From: Gemmatimonadaceae bacterium
Lineage (GTDB): Bacteria > Gemmatimonadota > Gemmatimonadetes > Gemmatimonadales > Gemmatimonadaceae
Direction of reading: 5' to 3'
DNA length: 64,000 bases
Assembly (NCBI GenBank): GCA_035606695.1
Contig: DATNEW010000027.1
Coordinates: 242,848-306,847, forward strand
The notes below the pieces were generated by a model that saw only the letters and a program-made list of their open reading frames with translations, searched no databases and was not told the DNA's origin. Each line of letters begins with the position of its first letter. Within the stretch, counting starts at the first letter, position 1. Shown one piece after another: positions 35,943-45,099 of the stretch. Both the position numbers and the translations under genes were made by a program.

Positions 35943-36566
35943 ATGATGAGACGCACATTCTTGCTGGCCGGCATGCTCGCCACGTTCGCCGCGGGCTCGG
36001 CCAGTGCGGGGACAGCGGCGAAGTCCGACGAAACGATCATCTTCGCCGGTGGATGCTTCTGGGGTATTCAGTCAGTGTTCGAGCACACCAAGGGCGTAAC
36101 GAGCGCCGTTTCCGGGTACTCCGGCGGTTGGGCGGACAAGCCGTCGTACGAGCAAGTGAGCTCCGGACGAACGGGCCACGCCGAGTCGGTGCGCGTGACG
36201 TTCGATCCGTCGCAGGTCTCGCTCGATCAACTGCTACGCATCTTCTTCACGGTCGCGCACGATCCAACGGAGCTCAACCACCAAGGTCCGGACGTCGGCA
36301 CGCAATATCGCTCGATGGTCGTCTACATGAACGACAATCAGAAGCGTGAGGTGAAGGCGTTCATCGATCAGCTGACGAAGTCGCACACGTACTCACAGCC
36401 GATCGTGACCGAAGTCGTGGCGTACAAGAACTTCTATCCGGCGGAGGCGTACCATCAGCACTACGCCGAGCTGAATCCGACGCAGCCGTACATCGCGATG
36501 TACGATCTGCCGAAGGTGGCGAATCTCAAGAAAGAGTTTCCGCAGTCGTACCGCGACATCAAGTAG
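35943..36566 (+). CDS. msrA: Periplasmic peptide-methionine (S)-S-oxide reductase, MsrA
   Basis: 207 residues. A signal peptide (RRTFLLAGMLATFAAGSASA) directs it to the periplasm, unlike the cytoplasmic MsrA of most bacteria. The catalytic motif GGCFWG has C38. YSGGWADKPSYEQVSSGRTGHAESVRVTFDP and the C-terminal YHQHY block are diagnostic. C38 is the only cysteine in the whole chain, so there is no intramolecular resolving cysteine; it must use another reductant or partner. It repairs oxidised methionine in exported proteins. GGAGG is 5 bp before the ATG. The gene's 3' end overlaps the convergent decarboxylase gene by 8 bp. Confidence 0.95.
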   Translation: MMRRTFLLAGMLATFAAGSASAGTAAKSDETIIFAGGCFWGIQSVFEHTKGVTSAVSGYSGGWADKPSYEQVSSGRTGHAESVRVTFDPSQVSLDQLLRIFFTVAHDPTELNHQGPDVGTQYRSMVVYMNDNQKREVKAFIDQLTKSHTYSQPIVTEVVAYKNFYPAEAYHQHYAELNPTQPYIAMYDLPKVANLKKEFPQSYRDIK

Positions 36567-37998
36567 CGAGGCGAGCACTGGCCTCGTTCAAGCGATCCCA
36601 CGCCAGGCGCACGTGCTTCTTTTCAGTGCGAATGTTTCCGACCGCGAGCCGCAGCGTGAACCGGCCGTCGATCTTCGTATGCGAGAGAAACACGTCGCCG
36701 CCGGCGTTGACGGCGTGCATGATCGCCTCATTGCGCCGGTCGGCCCCGTCGTCACCCAATCCGTTCGCCGTGTAGCGGAAGCAAACGAGTGAGAAAGGCA
36801 CGGGCGCCATCAGTTCCCAGTCAGAGCTCTTGGCGACCCACGACGCGAACTCGCGCGCGAGCTCGCAGTGTTCACGTAACCGATCGGCGAGCCCATCGAC
36901 GCCGAACGCACGGATGATCATCCACAGCTTGAGCGCGCGGAACCGGCGCCCGAGCTGGACGCCGTAATCCATGTAGTTCACGACGTCGTCCTGCTCGCGC
37001 GTCACGAGATACTCGGGCACGAGTGAGAACGCGCGCTTGAGCACATCGGGACGTTTGATGTAGAACGCCGAACAATCGAACGGCGTGAACAACCACTTGT
37101 GCGGATTCACGACGAGCGAATCCGCGCCCTCGACACCGTCGAGCACGAAGCGGTATTCCGGAACGATCGCCAGCATGCCGCCGTACGCTCCGTCTACGTG
37201 CAGCCAAACGCCTTCGCGTTTGGCGATCGCCGCGATGGCGGGCACGGGATCGATGCTCGTCATTCCCGTGGTGCCCACCGTCGCGACGCACGCGAGCGGC
37301 AGATAGCCTTGCGCGCGATCGTCTGCGATCGCCCGCTCCAACGCCTCGGGCCGCATGCGGAACTCGTCGTCGTCATCCACCTTTACGACATTCTCGAGAC
37401 CAAGCCCGAGCGCGAGCGCTGCCTTGTCGACGGACGAGTGCGCGTGCGGCGACGCATAAACGCGAAGCCGCGGAAGATCGGCGCGTCCCGCCATGCCTCG
37501 TTCGCGAATCGCCAGCTCGGGACGCGCTTCTCGCGCCGCGGCGAGCGCAAGCATCGACGAAATCGATGCCGTGTCGGTCGTGATCCCAAACCACTCGCCG
37601 CTCAACCCGAGCATCTGGCGCAACCAATCGGTCACGACTTGCTCGAGCTCGGTCGCCGCCGGCGACGTCTTCCACAGCATGGCCTTCACGTCGAGCGCCG
37701 AGACGAGCATCTCGCCGAGAATGCCGGGAATCGACGACGACGTCGCGAAGTATCCGAAGAATGCCGGATGATTCCAGTGCGTGATACCCGGGAGGATCTT
37801 CGACTCGAAATCGCCGATGATCGTCTCGAGCGGTTCGGCCGCGCGCGGTGGTGACGAAGGCAGTGACGCGCGTATCTCGCCCGGCGCCACTCGCGACAAC
37901 ACCGGAAACTTCTCGGGATGCTCGAGATATTCGGCGATCCAGTCGAGGATCGCGCGCCCATTGGTTACGAGGTCATCACGCGAGAGATCGCCCCCCAA
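36559..37998 (-). CDS. PLP-dependent (group II) amino-acid decarboxylase, aromatic-type
   Basis: 479 residues, the usual length of DOPA/tyrosine/tryptophan decarboxylases. Landmarks in order: HWNHPAFFGYFATSSSIPGILGEML, ITTDTASISSMLALAAARE, SPHAHSSVDKAALALG, VGTTGMTSIDPVPAI, the HVDGAYGG loop with the PLP-binding Asp, and NPHKW with the PLP lysine. It should decarboxylate an aromatic amino acid to an amine; which one is not evident. The start is TTG 37998, preceded by GGAGGT located in the end of the ABC permease gene, so translation is coupled. It forms an operon with the ABC exporter, suggesting that the amine or a derivative is exported, but this is inference. Confidence 0.9.
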   Translation of the reverse strand: MGGDLSRDDLVTNGRAILDWIAEYLEHPEKFPVLSRVAPGEIRASLPSSPPRAAEPLETIIGDFESKILPGITHWNHPAFFGYFATSSSIPGILGEMLVSALDVKAMLWKTSPAATELEQVVTDWLRQMLGLSGEWFGITTDTASISSMLALAAAREARPELAIRERGMAGRADLPRLRVYASPHAHSSVDKAALALGLGLENVVKVDDDDEFRMRPEALERAIADDRAQGYLPLACVATVGTTGMTSIDPVPAIAAIAKREGVWLHVDGAYGGMLAIVPEYRFVLDGVEGADSLVVNPHKWLFTPFDCSAFYIKRPDVLKRAFSLVPEYLVTREQDDVVNYMDYGVQLGRRFRALKLWMIIRAFGVDGLADRLREHCELAREFASWVAKSSDWELMAPVPFSLVCFRYTANGLGDDGADRRNEAIMHAVNAGGDVFLSHTKIDGRFTLRLAVGNIRTEKKHVRLAWDRLNEASARLAT

Positions 37999-38001
37999 CG
38001 C

Positions 38002-39081
38002 TCACCTCCAGCGGAAGACGCGCAACGCGACCATGAAGCACACGATCATCCACGCCGCGAGAATCGCGAATTGAGGCCACAATGCGGGCAGCGCCGTACC
38101 ACGCAGCATGCTCGCCCGCAACGCGTCGTTCGTCGCGGTGAGCGGCAGCGCCTTGATGAACGGCTGCACGGCGTGCGGAAAATTCTCCGACGAGAAGAAC
38201 ACGCCGGACAACACCCACATGGGCAGCATGGTGAGGTTCATGAGGCCGGACACGCCCTCGATGGTCTTGGAGCGCGACGCGATGAGCAAGCCGAGTCCGC
38301 CGAACGCGAGCGCGGAGACGACGGTAATGACCGCGACCGCGAAGATCGAACCACGCATGGGCACGCCGAAGAACAATCTCGAGAACGTCAGTAGCACGCC
38401 GGCTTCGATCGTCAGCATCACCAGCCGCGAAATGATGTACGACAAGAGATACTCGGCGCGCGACATGGGAGTCGCCACGAGCCGCTTGAGCAGATTCTTA
38501 CGCCGCTGATCGACGATCGAGAAACCGAGTCCCCAGATGCCGCCGCCCATGATCGTCATGCCGAGCAGGCCGGGGATGACGAAATCGATATAGCGCGCGC
38601 CCGCTTCGCGCACCTGTCGCTCACTCACGCGAACGGGATCGGCGCGACCCGCGCCGCGCTGCAGCGCGTCATCGACCATCATCCGCGCGTCGCGCGCGTC
38701 GGGCCGCGTGTTATCGAACTGGTACGTGACGCCGCCGTCGGCGGCGGGCGTGGCAACCAGCGCCACGCGTCCCGTCTGAAGCGCAGTGGCGGCGGTATCG
38801 GCCGCAAGCAGGTCCACAGCGAGTCCCTTGTCGCGCTTCAACGACGCCGCGATGCCCGCGGCTCGCGAGTCCGTATTCGCCACGGCGACATGCACGATGT
38901 CAGGCGGCTTGCTCCGAAACGCGATGCCGAGTCCGATGGCCAGCAGAATGGGAAAGCCGAACGACCAGAACAACGCTTCCGGTTCGCGCGTGTACTCCTT
39001 GAAACGCACCCCGACGAGCTGCGCCAGCGAGCCCCGATCGCCTCGATCATCCCGCTTACCCTGTTTACCTCGTTCACTCAT
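38002..39081 (-). CDS. ABC-2 type exporter permease
   Basis: 359 residues. One helix near 35-55 (ALFWSFGFPILLAIGLGIAF) is followed by a large extracytoplasmic loop (about 60-170) and then five helices (YIDFVIPGLLGMTIMGGGIWG, through WPQFAILAAWMIVCFMVALRV), the ABC-2/YhgE-like topology. GFSIVDQRRKNLLKRLVATPMSRAEYLLSYI is the coupling helix region. It overlaps the ATPase gene by 8 bp and is followed at 3 bp by the decarboxylase. Family members export drugs, lipids or polysaccharides; the substrate is unknown. Confidence 0.88.
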   Translation of the reverse strand: MSERGKQGKRDDRGDRGSLAQLVGVRFKEYTREPEALFWSFGFPILLAIGLGIAFRSKPPDIVHVAVANTDSRAAGIAASLKRDKGLAVDLLAADTAATALQTGRVALVATPAADGGVTYQFDNTRPDARDARMMVDDALQRGAGRADPVRVSERQVREAGARYIDFVIPGLLGMTIMGGGIWGLGFSIVDQRRKNLLKRLVATPMSRAEYLLSYIISRLVMLTIEAGVLLTFSRLFFGVPMRGSIFAVAVITVVSALAFGGLGLLIASRSKTIEGVSGLMNLTMLPMWVLSGVFFSSENFPHAVQPFIKALPLTATNDALRASMLRGTALPALWPQFAILAAWMIVCFMVALRVFRWR

Positions 39082-40027
39082 CGCGAAGCTGTCTCCCCGT
39101 GAGCGACACGAACACGTCCTCGAGTGAAGCGGAATGCGTGGTGAGTTGCGTCATTTCCGCGCCGCGCTGCGCGATGAACGACAAGAGCGCCGGCACCGCG
39201 CGATGCAATGCACTGACCTGCAGCTCGTACCCGCCGGTCACCGTTCGCGCGGTGCGCGCCCCCTCGAGCGCGCGCAACGCCTCGGTGTCCAGCGGCGTGC
39301 TCCCCGGCGCAAGCGCGAACTCCACCACATGCTCGGCGCCCAGCGATCTAATGAGCTCGAGCGGTGTGCCGAGGGCGATGACCTTTCCGTGATCGACGAT
39401 GGCGACGCGGTCGCAGAGTATCTCCGCTTCGTCCATGTAGTGCGTCGTCAGAATGATCGTGCGGCCGAGCGATTTGAATTCCGTGATCAAATCCCAGAGC
39501 TGCCGTCGGGACTGCGGATCGAGACCGGTGGTGGGCTCGTCGAGAAAGAGGAGGTCGGGATCGCCGACGATGGCGCACGCGAGCGCCAGGCGCTGCTTCT
39601 GGCCGCCGGACAGCTTGCCCACGCGACCGTCGCGCTTCTCTTCGAGCTGAACGAGGCGAATGACCTCGTCGACGGTGCGGCCCGATGTGTAGAAGCTGCG
39701 AAACAGCCGCACCGTCTCTTCCACCGTCAGCTTGTCGGCGAGCTGCGTTTCCTGAAGTTGAATACCAAGACGCTCACGAAGCTCGTGCTCATGGTGGTCC
39801 CACTGCATGCCGAGCAGCTCGACGCGCCCCGAGTCGGGCGCCAGCAGCCCTTCGCAGATCTCGATGGTCGTCGTTTTTCCGGCGCCGTTGGGCCCCAGCA
39901 GGCCAAAGCATTCGCCCGGTGCGACCGTGAGGTCGAGCCCCGCGACCGCGTGGACGTTACCGAACGACTTTCGAAGATTCTCGACGAACAACGCGGGCGC
40001 GGCGGCGGCGGTCGCGGAAATAGGCAT
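39074..40027 (-). CDS. ABC exporter ATP-binding protein
   Basis: 317 residues. Walker A GPNGAGKTT (about 46-54), signature LSGGQKQRLALA, Walker B LLFLDEPTTGLDP and the switch histidine in ILTTHYMDEAE are intact. A C-terminal DrrA-like extension (about 230-317) precedes the stop. The family pairs with ABC-2 permeases to export drugs or lipids. Its stop overlaps the permease start by 8 bp on the minus strand, so the two are co-translated. Confidence 0.93.
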   Translation of the reverse strand: MPISATAAAAPALFVENLRKSFGNVHAVAGLDLTVAPGECFGLLGPNGAGKTTTIEICEGLLAPDSGRVELLGMQWDHHEHELRERLGIQLQETQLADKLTVEETVRLFRSFYTSGRTVDEVIRLVQLEEKRDGRVGKLSGGQKQRLALACAIVGDPDLLFLDEPTTGLDPQSRRQLWDLITEFKSLGRTIILTTHYMDEAEILCDRVAIVDHGKVIALGTPLELIRSLGAEHVVEFALAPGSTPLDTEALRALEGARTARTVTGGYELQVSALHRAVPALLSFIAQRGAEMTQLTTHSASLEDVFVSLTGRQLRDE

Positions 40028-40108
40028 ACGCGCTGAAACCTACACCTGGGTCCCCTTGCTCGGGATTGCGTCAGGTCATAGCGTGAAAGAGCGGTCACCC
40101 ACCCAGCC

Positions 40109-40867
40109 ATGCGTGTTGTCGTCGGTTTGTTGGTGTTTGTTCCGGCGATCGTCGCCGCCCAGCGGTCGACGCGATCGGAGGTAGGCGCGGCGCGCGGAAC
40201 GACGCGCGACTCCGCGGGACATCGCGTGGGCGGCGTCCTCGTGGCTCCGCTCGGCGGCGGGTTGAGCGCACGAACCAACGAGGCGGGCGCGTATCGGCTG
40301 GATGGTCTCGCGGCCGGCCGTGTGCTGCTCACGGCGCGGCACTTTGGCTTCGCGCCGGAAACGATCGCCGTCGTGGTGCAAGCGGGCGGAGTCGTCGTCG
40401 GCGATTTCGAGATGAGGCCCGCGGTCGCGCTGCTCGACACCGAGCACGTCGCCGCGGATCCGATGCGCGGAAAGATGGGATCGTTCAATCGCCGCCGCGC
40501 GCGCGGCGTGGGCTCGTTCATCACGCGCGATCAGATCGAGAAGCGTCAGGCCGCCAGTGTGAGCGAGCTGCTTCGGACGTTGCCTGGTATCGGCGTCATC
40601 CAGATGCGCGCCGGCGATCCGCAGCCCGTGCACATGCAGCGATCGCGGAACACGACGGCGCGCGGCGACTGCTCGGTGCGGATCTACGTTGACGGCGAGC
40701 CGTATCCCAACGGCAACGTCGACGACTTCGACCCGCTGACCCTCGAGGGTGTCGAGGTGTATCGCAGCGCCTCGGAGATCCCCGCCGACTTTCGTACGAG
40801 CGACGCGACGTGCGGCGTGATCGCGCTCTGGACGCGCGATCCGGAATCGGCGCGTCGCAAGCCGTAG
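40109..40867 (+). CDS. Carboxypeptidase-regulatory-like + TonB-plug protein without barrel
   Basis: 252 residues. A signal peptide (MRVVVGLLVFVPAIVAAQ) is followed by a carboxypeptidase-regulatory-like domain (about 30-105: GTTRDSAGHRVGGVLVAPL, TNEAGAYRLDGLAAGRVLLTARHFGF). A TonB plug segment follows (ITRDQIEKRQAASVSELLRTLPGI, then CSVRIYVDGEPYPNGNVDDF and LEGVEVYRSASEIPADF). The beta-barrel of a TonB receptor is absent, so it cannot be a channel; such plug-only proteins are common in Gemmatimonadota. A role in binding or delivering ligands is guesswork. It has no operon partner. Confidence 0.8.
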   Translation: MRVVVGLLVFVPAIVAAQRSTRSEVGAARGTTRDSAGHRVGGVLVAPLGGGLSARTNEAGAYRLDGLAAGRVLLTARHFGFAPETIAVVVQAGGVVVGDFEMRPAVALLDTEHVAADPMRGKMGSFNRRRARGVGSFITRDQIEKRQAASVSELLRTLPGIGVIQMRAGDPQPVHMQRSRNTTARGDCSVRIYVDGEPYPNGNVDDFDPLTLEGVEVYRSASEIPADFRTSDATCGVIALWTRDPESARRKP

Positions 40868-40879
40868 GCGCGGCGGCCG

Positions 40880-42292
40880 CTACTGCACGTACCGCAGCAC
40901 GTCGTACGTGTACTTGAGCCCGAACGCGACGTTGTCGACCGAGATGCGCTCGTTGTTGCCGTGCATGCCCGTTTGCAGGTCCGACGCTTCGATCTTGAAC
41001 GGATCGAATCCGTACGTGATGATACCGAGCGCGCGGTAGGTCGGGCGGTCGGTGGCGGCGGTCAGCATTGGCGTCGTGACCAAGGCGTTCGGATCGCGAT
41101 CGTGCGACGCGCGCTCGATGGCCCGAAAGAGATCGGTGGCGATCGGATTCTCGAGCGGCGGCTTGGGCTCGAGCAACGTCGTGAAATGCACCGCCGTGTC
41201 GCCGACGATCCGCCGCAACGTCTTCATGAACTCCACGGGGTCGGTGTCCGGCAGCAGCCGAATGTCCAGCTCCGCGGTGGCTTCGGCCGGGATGACGTTC
41301 GTCTTGTTCGACCCCTGAAGCGCCGTCAGGGAGATCGTGTTGCGCAGAATGGCGTTCCAGTAGACGTCGTTCGTGATCCAGTCGCGCGCTTTAGCATTAT
41401 TTAAAGCCGCCGCGACGTCGCTCAGCCACGTGCGCTGCGGCTCGGGATACGTCCGCGCGATGTCGTGAAAGTATTTCGCGACGCCCGGCGTGGCGTGGAG
41501 CGGCGTCTCGTAGCGGGCGATCTTGTCGAGCGCCGCCACGAGTTTTGGCACGGGGTTGAGCTTCGTCGGGCGCGACGCGTGCGACGGCGTGCCGCGCACG
41601 CTCACGCGCTGCCAGAACGTGCGCTTCTCGGCGACGCCCACGCCGTAATACGCGAGCTTCCCGCGCTCAACCTGATTGCCGCCGCCTTCGGTCATCAGGT
41701 ACTCGACGTCCTCGAGCAGATCGGGATGGCGCTTGACGAACACCACCGCGCCGGTTGAACCCAGTTCCTCGTCGGCGTTGCCGATGAAGACGATGTCGCG
41801 GCTGAGCGGCAGGCCGCTCCGCTTGATGGCGATCATCGTCATGAGCTGCACGATGCCTTCGCCCTTCATGTCGATCGTGCCGCGGCCCCAGATGTACCCG
41901 TCCTTCACGAGCCCCGCGAATGGATCGACCGACCAGAAACTTGGCGTCACCGGCACGACGTCCATGTGGTGCACCAGCGCGATCGCTTTCTTCGATCCGT
42001 TTCCTTTGATCCGCGCATACAGATTTGCGCGGCCGCTGGGTGCAAGCTCGGCGGTATCGAGAATGCGCGCCTCGATGCCTTCCTTGTCGAGAATCTGCTT
42101 GAGAAATCGAGCCGCCTGGAGCTCGTTACCGGGCGGATTCGTCGTATTGATCTTTATGTAATCCGAAAGGACACGCACCGTCTCATTCGTGAGCGCGTTC
42201 CAGTCGACGGGTGTCTGCGCGAGTGCGCGCTCGCCGTGGCTGAACGACACGCTCGCGGCGAGGATGAGAGCGAACGGACGAAGTCGAGGCAT
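40880..42292 (-). CDS. Secreted M20-family metallopeptidase
   Basis: 470 residues. A signal peptide (FALILAASVSFSHGERALAQ) directs export. The co-catalytic zinc site of M20/M28 enzymes is complete: H in VHHMDVVPV, the bridging D in GRGTIDMKGEG, the catalytic EE in NADEELGS and a later E in MTEGGGN, with H in DLQTGMHGNNERI. A dimerisation/lid domain (about 200-330) lies between. Enzymes of this group (carboxypeptidase PM20-like) cleave peptides or N-acyl amino acids. The specific substrate is unknown. Confidence 0.92.
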   Translation of the reverse strand: MPRLRPFALILAASVSFSHGERALAQTPVDWNALTNETVRVLSDYIKINTTNPPGNELQAARFLKQILDKEGIEARILDTAELAPSGRANLYARIKGNGSKKAIALVHHMDVVPVTPSFWSVDPFAGLVKDGYIWGRGTIDMKGEGIVQLMTMIAIKRSGLPLSRDIVFIGNADEELGSTGAVVFVKRHPDLLEDVEYLMTEGGGNQVERGKLAYYGVGVAEKRTFWQRVSVRGTPSHASRPTKLNPVPKLVAALDKIARYETPLHATPGVAKYFHDIARTYPEPQRTWLSDVAAALNNAKARDWITNDVYWNAILRNTISLTALQGSNKTNVIPAEATAELDIRLLPDTDPVEFMKTLRRIVGDTAVHFTTLLEPKPPLENPIATDLFRAIERASHDRDPNALVTTPMLTAATDRPTYRALGIITYGFDPFKIEASDLQTGMHGNNERISVDNVAFGLKYTYDVLRYVQ

Positions 42293-42388
42293 GGGACCGA
42301 CGGAGGGTAGCGGGGGAGTTGACGTATGGCCGGGAATTAACGCACGGCACGGCTCGTTCGAAACCCGGGCTGAGTCTCGCCCGTACCG

Positions 42389-44854
42389 ATGGCAGCGCTC
42401 ACGAGGCCTCGAATCATGCTATTGCCGCTCCTCAGTGCCGCGCTGTGTCTGACCTTTCAGGTCGCACAGAGCGGGCGTCCCGACTATCCGCGCTATCCGC
42501 GGGTCATCGACAGCACGCGCGACTCCGTCACGATGCGAACCTCGCAGTACGGGGAGCAGGGTCGCCGGCGGCCGGTGACAGAAGCGCTTCGCTCCAGCGC
42601 GTTTCACGATGCGACGGCGCGGAGCATGTTGCTTGCAGCGCGCGTCGCGCGAATGCGACAGGACTCGGCGCTCCGCTCATATGACGCGATGGCGTACGAA
42701 CGCGTGTCCGCGGGGATGAGCATCACCAGCATCGGCCGAAACCGCTTGATCTTCCGTCACGAAGCCGCGTCACGGGTTCGTTGGCAGCAAGGCATTGGCG
42801 CGTGGGTGGATGTCAAAGGCGCGCGCACGGTGGTTCCAATCGTCCACAATGACGAGGCGGATCGCGAGATCAAACGTGAGTCGCGGAGCGAGCCCGACCT
42901 GATGGGCGCCGTTCCGTACTATCCCGGTTACGAGCCATTGTGGGTGGGCGGCGGCGAGGTTGCGCGCGCGCAAGTCGATGAGAGCGAGATCGTCAATCCG
43001 ATCGCCGACGGCGCTGAGGCGTACTACACCTTCGAGAGCGGCGATTCGCTGAGCTTCCGGCTTCCGGACGGTACGAGCGTGCATTTGCGAGAGCTTCGTT
43101 TCCGGCCGCGCCAACCGAAGTGGAATCTGGTCGTGGGCTCGGCGTGGTTGGATACGCGATCCGGACAAGTCGTGCGCGCCGCGTATCGCTTATCGGTGCC
43201 GATCGATGTCTGGGGCCTGGTCAAGGAGGAGAATCAAACCGGCGAAGACGATGTCCCAGGGTGGGTCATGGCCATGATGTCGCCCATGAAAGCCGAGCTG
43301 TCGGCGATCGGCGTCGAGTATGGGTTGTATGAGGGGCGCTTCTGGCTGCCTCGGCTGCGCGTTGCCGAAGGAAGCGCGACCGTATCCTTCATGCACGTGC
43401 CGGTGAAGATGGAAGAGAGTTTCAAGTACGCGAGCGTGAACGGCAAGGACACCTTGCCGCCGATCAATTTCGGGCAGTTTTCGCCGCGCGCCCGGGTGCA
43501 AGTACCCGATTCGCTGAGGGGCCGGGCGCGCCGCGCATGGATCGATTCCGCCACGGCCGCGCAGCGCGCACGAGCGCGCGCGTCGAACGATTCCATTCGA
43601 GCCGGTCTCAAGCCGCGCCCGCCGATGCCGATATCGGCGTGCGACACGTCCGACACGCGAACGACGACACGCGATCCCTACAACGGCCGAGTGCGCGTCG
43701 CGATGCGCGTTCCGTGCGATCCGGAAAAGCTCGAGCATTCACCCGACTTGCCCCCGTCGATCTATGACAAGAATGAAGAGATCTTCAATGAGAAAGATCT
43801 CGAAGCGCTCAAGGCCGCCGCGCTGTCGCTGAGCGCGCAGGCGCCGCTCCAATTCCGGCCCTCGTTGCTGCCCAAGCCGACCATCGCGTACGGGCCGTCG
43901 ATGATGCGGTACAATCGCGTCGAGGGCTTCTCGTTCGGCGCATCGGTCGATCAGCAGCTCGGGGGCGGATACAGTGCCACCGGCATCGCGCGACTGGGGC
44001 TTGCCGATCTGGAGCCGAACGTGGAGCTCGGCGGAACGCGGACGAATTTCACCGACTCGATCGGTGCGCGCGTGTACAACCATCTCGTGTCGGCGAGCGA
44101 TTGGGGACATCCGCTGAGCTTCGGCAGCTCGTTCTCCGCGCTCTTCTTCGGGCGCGATGAAGGATTCTACTATCGGGCGTCCGGCGTCGAGCTGAACGGC
44201 GCGCGCGGCACGCCGCTCGGCTCGACGCGTCTCAATTGGCGCGCGTTCGTGGAAAACCAGCGCTCGGCGAAGGTGCGCTCCAACTTCACCGTGAACGGTT
44301 CGGGCTTCGTGCCGAACATCACGTCGCGTGCCGATACGTACGAAGGCGTTGGTGCTCGGTTGACGAACGATTACGGCCTCGATCCCAACGGCTTGCGGCT
44401 GTTCACCGATCTGCGCGTCGAAGCCGCGCACGGCGACTCGCTCTATGGCCGCGCGGCGCTGGACTTCACGGCGTCGCACGGTCTCGGGAGAGTCGCCGCC
44501 GCGATGACGCTTTCGGGCGGGAGCTCGGTCGGGGGACTGCCGCCGCAGCGGCGTTGGTTCCTCGGCGGGTCGCAGACGATTCGAGGACAGGCGCCCGACA
44601 CGACGCAAAGCGGCAATGCCTATTGGATGTCGCGACTCGAGCTTGGCTCGAACGACCCGGGAATTCGGCCCAGTATGTTCGGCGATCTGGGGTGGGTAGG
44701 TAACCGGTCGAAGTTGAGCCAGGTCGGCCGGCCGATGAGCGGTGTGGGGGCGGGCGTTTCGTTCATGGACGGGTTGTTCCGGTTCGACGTGGCGCGCGGG
44801 TTGTATCCGCGGAAGCAGTACCGGGTGGACCTGTATCTCGAGTCCAAGTTTTGA
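42389..44854 (+). CDS. Large outer-membrane beta-barrel protein (DUF5686/Omp85-like)
   Basis: 821 residues. Signal peptide MLLPLLSAALCLTFQVAQS (start ATG 42389, or 42416). The N-terminal part (about 60-360) has LRSYDAMAYERVSAGM and alternating beta strands, reminiscent of DUF5686. A charged, Pro-rich linker (about 370-480) leads to a C-terminal beta-barrel (about 500-821) with alternating strands such as FSFGASVDQQLGGGYSATGI. It ends RWFLGGSQTIRGQAPDTTQSG, SMFGDLGWVG, GVGAGVSFMDGLFRFDVARG and terminal phenylalanine (LESKF), as in Omp85/ShlB-type barrels. The RG in the SQTIRG segment matches the Omp85 lid lock motif region. Function is probably transport or assembly at the outer membrane; the substrate is unknown. 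Confidence 0.75.
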   Translation: MAALTRPRIMLLPLLSAALCLTFQVAQSGRPDYPRYPRVIDSTRDSVTMRTSQYGEQGRRRPVTEALRSSAFHDATARSMLLAARVARMRQDSALRSYDAMAYERVSAGMSITSIGRNRLIFRHEAASRVRWQQGIGAWVDVKGARTVVPIVHNDEADREIKRESRSEPDLMGAVPYYPGYEPLWVGGGEVARAQVDESEIVNPIADGAEAYYTFESGDSLSFRLPDGTSVHLRELRFRPRQPKWNLVVGSAWLDTRSGQVVRAAYRLSVPIDVWGLVKEENQTGEDDVPGWVMAMMSPMKAELSAIGVEYGLYEGRFWLPRLRVAEGSATVSFMHVPVKMEESFKYASVNGKDTLPPINFGQFSPRARVQVPDSLRGRARRAWIDSATAAQRARARASNDSIRAGLKPRPPMPISACDTSDTRTTTRDPYNGRVRVAMRVPCDPEKLEHSPDLPPSIYDKNEEIFNEKDLEALKAAALSLSAQAPLQFRPSLLPKPTIAYGPSMMRYNRVEGFSFGASVDQQLGGGYSATGIARLGLADLEPNVELGGTRTNFTDSIGARVYNHLVSASDWGHPLSFGSSFSALFFGRDEGFYYRASGVELNGARGTPLGSTRLNWRAFVENQRSAKVRSNFTVNGSGFVPNITSRADTYEGVGARLTNDYGLDPNGLRLFTDLRVEAAHGDSLYGRAALDFTASHGLGRVAAAMTLSGGSSVGGLPPQRRWFLGGSQTIRGQAPDTTQSGNAYWMSRLELGSNDPGIRPSMFGDLGWVGNRSKLSQVGRPMSGVGAGVSFMDGLFRFDVARGLYPRKQYRVDLYLESKF

Positions 44855-44885
44855 GTAAAGATTCCCGATACTTTATCCAATCCTA

Positions 44886-44913
44886 TTGACGGCCTGAGTA
44901 ACCGCCTTACTTT
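44886..44913 (+). promoter_or_regulatory. Candidate sigma70-type promoter for the cysteine-leader operon
   Basis: TTGACG (44886-44891), 16-bp spacer, TACTTT (44908-44913). A start six to seven bases further falls at 44920, the A of the leader ATG, so the leader ORF could be translated from a leaderless mRNA. There is no ribosome binding site before that ATG, which agrees. Confidence 0.45.
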
Positions 44914-44919
44914 CTGATC

Positions 44920-45006
44920 ATGACCCGCGCCCAAACCATGTGCTGCTGCTGCATGTGTCTCATGTGTCAACCGACACCTGAGGGTCTGGGCGTGCACGAC
45001 ATGTAG
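44920..45006 (+). CDS. Cysteine-rich leader peptide (28 aa), attenuator sensor
   Basis: ATG 44920 to TAG 45004-45006 gives 28 residues. The region from the second Met (44938) reads MCCCCMCLMC: six Cys codons (four TGC at 44941-44952, TGT at 44956 and 44965) within nine codons, then QPTPEGLGVHDM. This density in such a small ORF is hard to explain as a functional protein and is typical of attenuator leader peptides, where scarcity of the charged tRNA stalls the ribosome. It ends 23 bp before a strong terminator, and its downstream half (44978-44990) can pair with that terminator. Polycysteine leader ORFs upstream of cysteine or sulfur genes are known in mycobacteria. That this one works so is inference. 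Confidence 0.72.
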   Translation: MTRAQTMCCCCMCLMCQPTPEGLGVHDM

Positions 45007-45044
45007 TAGCGAACTCACTTCGCGACTCGCGCTCCGATCCTCAG
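44978..45044 (+). promoter_or_regulatory. Predicted antiterminator pairing of the cysteine leader
   Basis: CTGAGGGTC (44978-44986) is complementary to GATCCTCAG (45036-45044) with one G.T pair, and after one bulged T it continues GGG (44988-44990) against TCC (45033-45035). The right partner is the 5' arm and loop of the terminator. If the ribosome stalls on the first Cys codons, the left strand is free and the antiterminator can form. If the ribosome reads on, it covers it and the terminator forms. Confidence 0.6.
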
Positions 45045-45066
45045 CCAGGATCGGGGCGTTTTTTTT
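45030..45066 (+). terminator. Intrinsic terminator of the cysteine attenuator
   Basis: CGCTCCGATCCT (45030-45041), loop CAGCC, AGGATCGGGGCG (45047-45058) with one T.G pair, then eight T (45059-45066). The stem is 12 bp. It lies between the leader ORF and the ATP-grasp gene, 33 bp before the latter's ATG, so it must be read through for expression. Confidence 0.88.
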
Positions 45067-45099
45067 GTTTGCAGATCGTTCCTCACTCACAGGTTCTTC

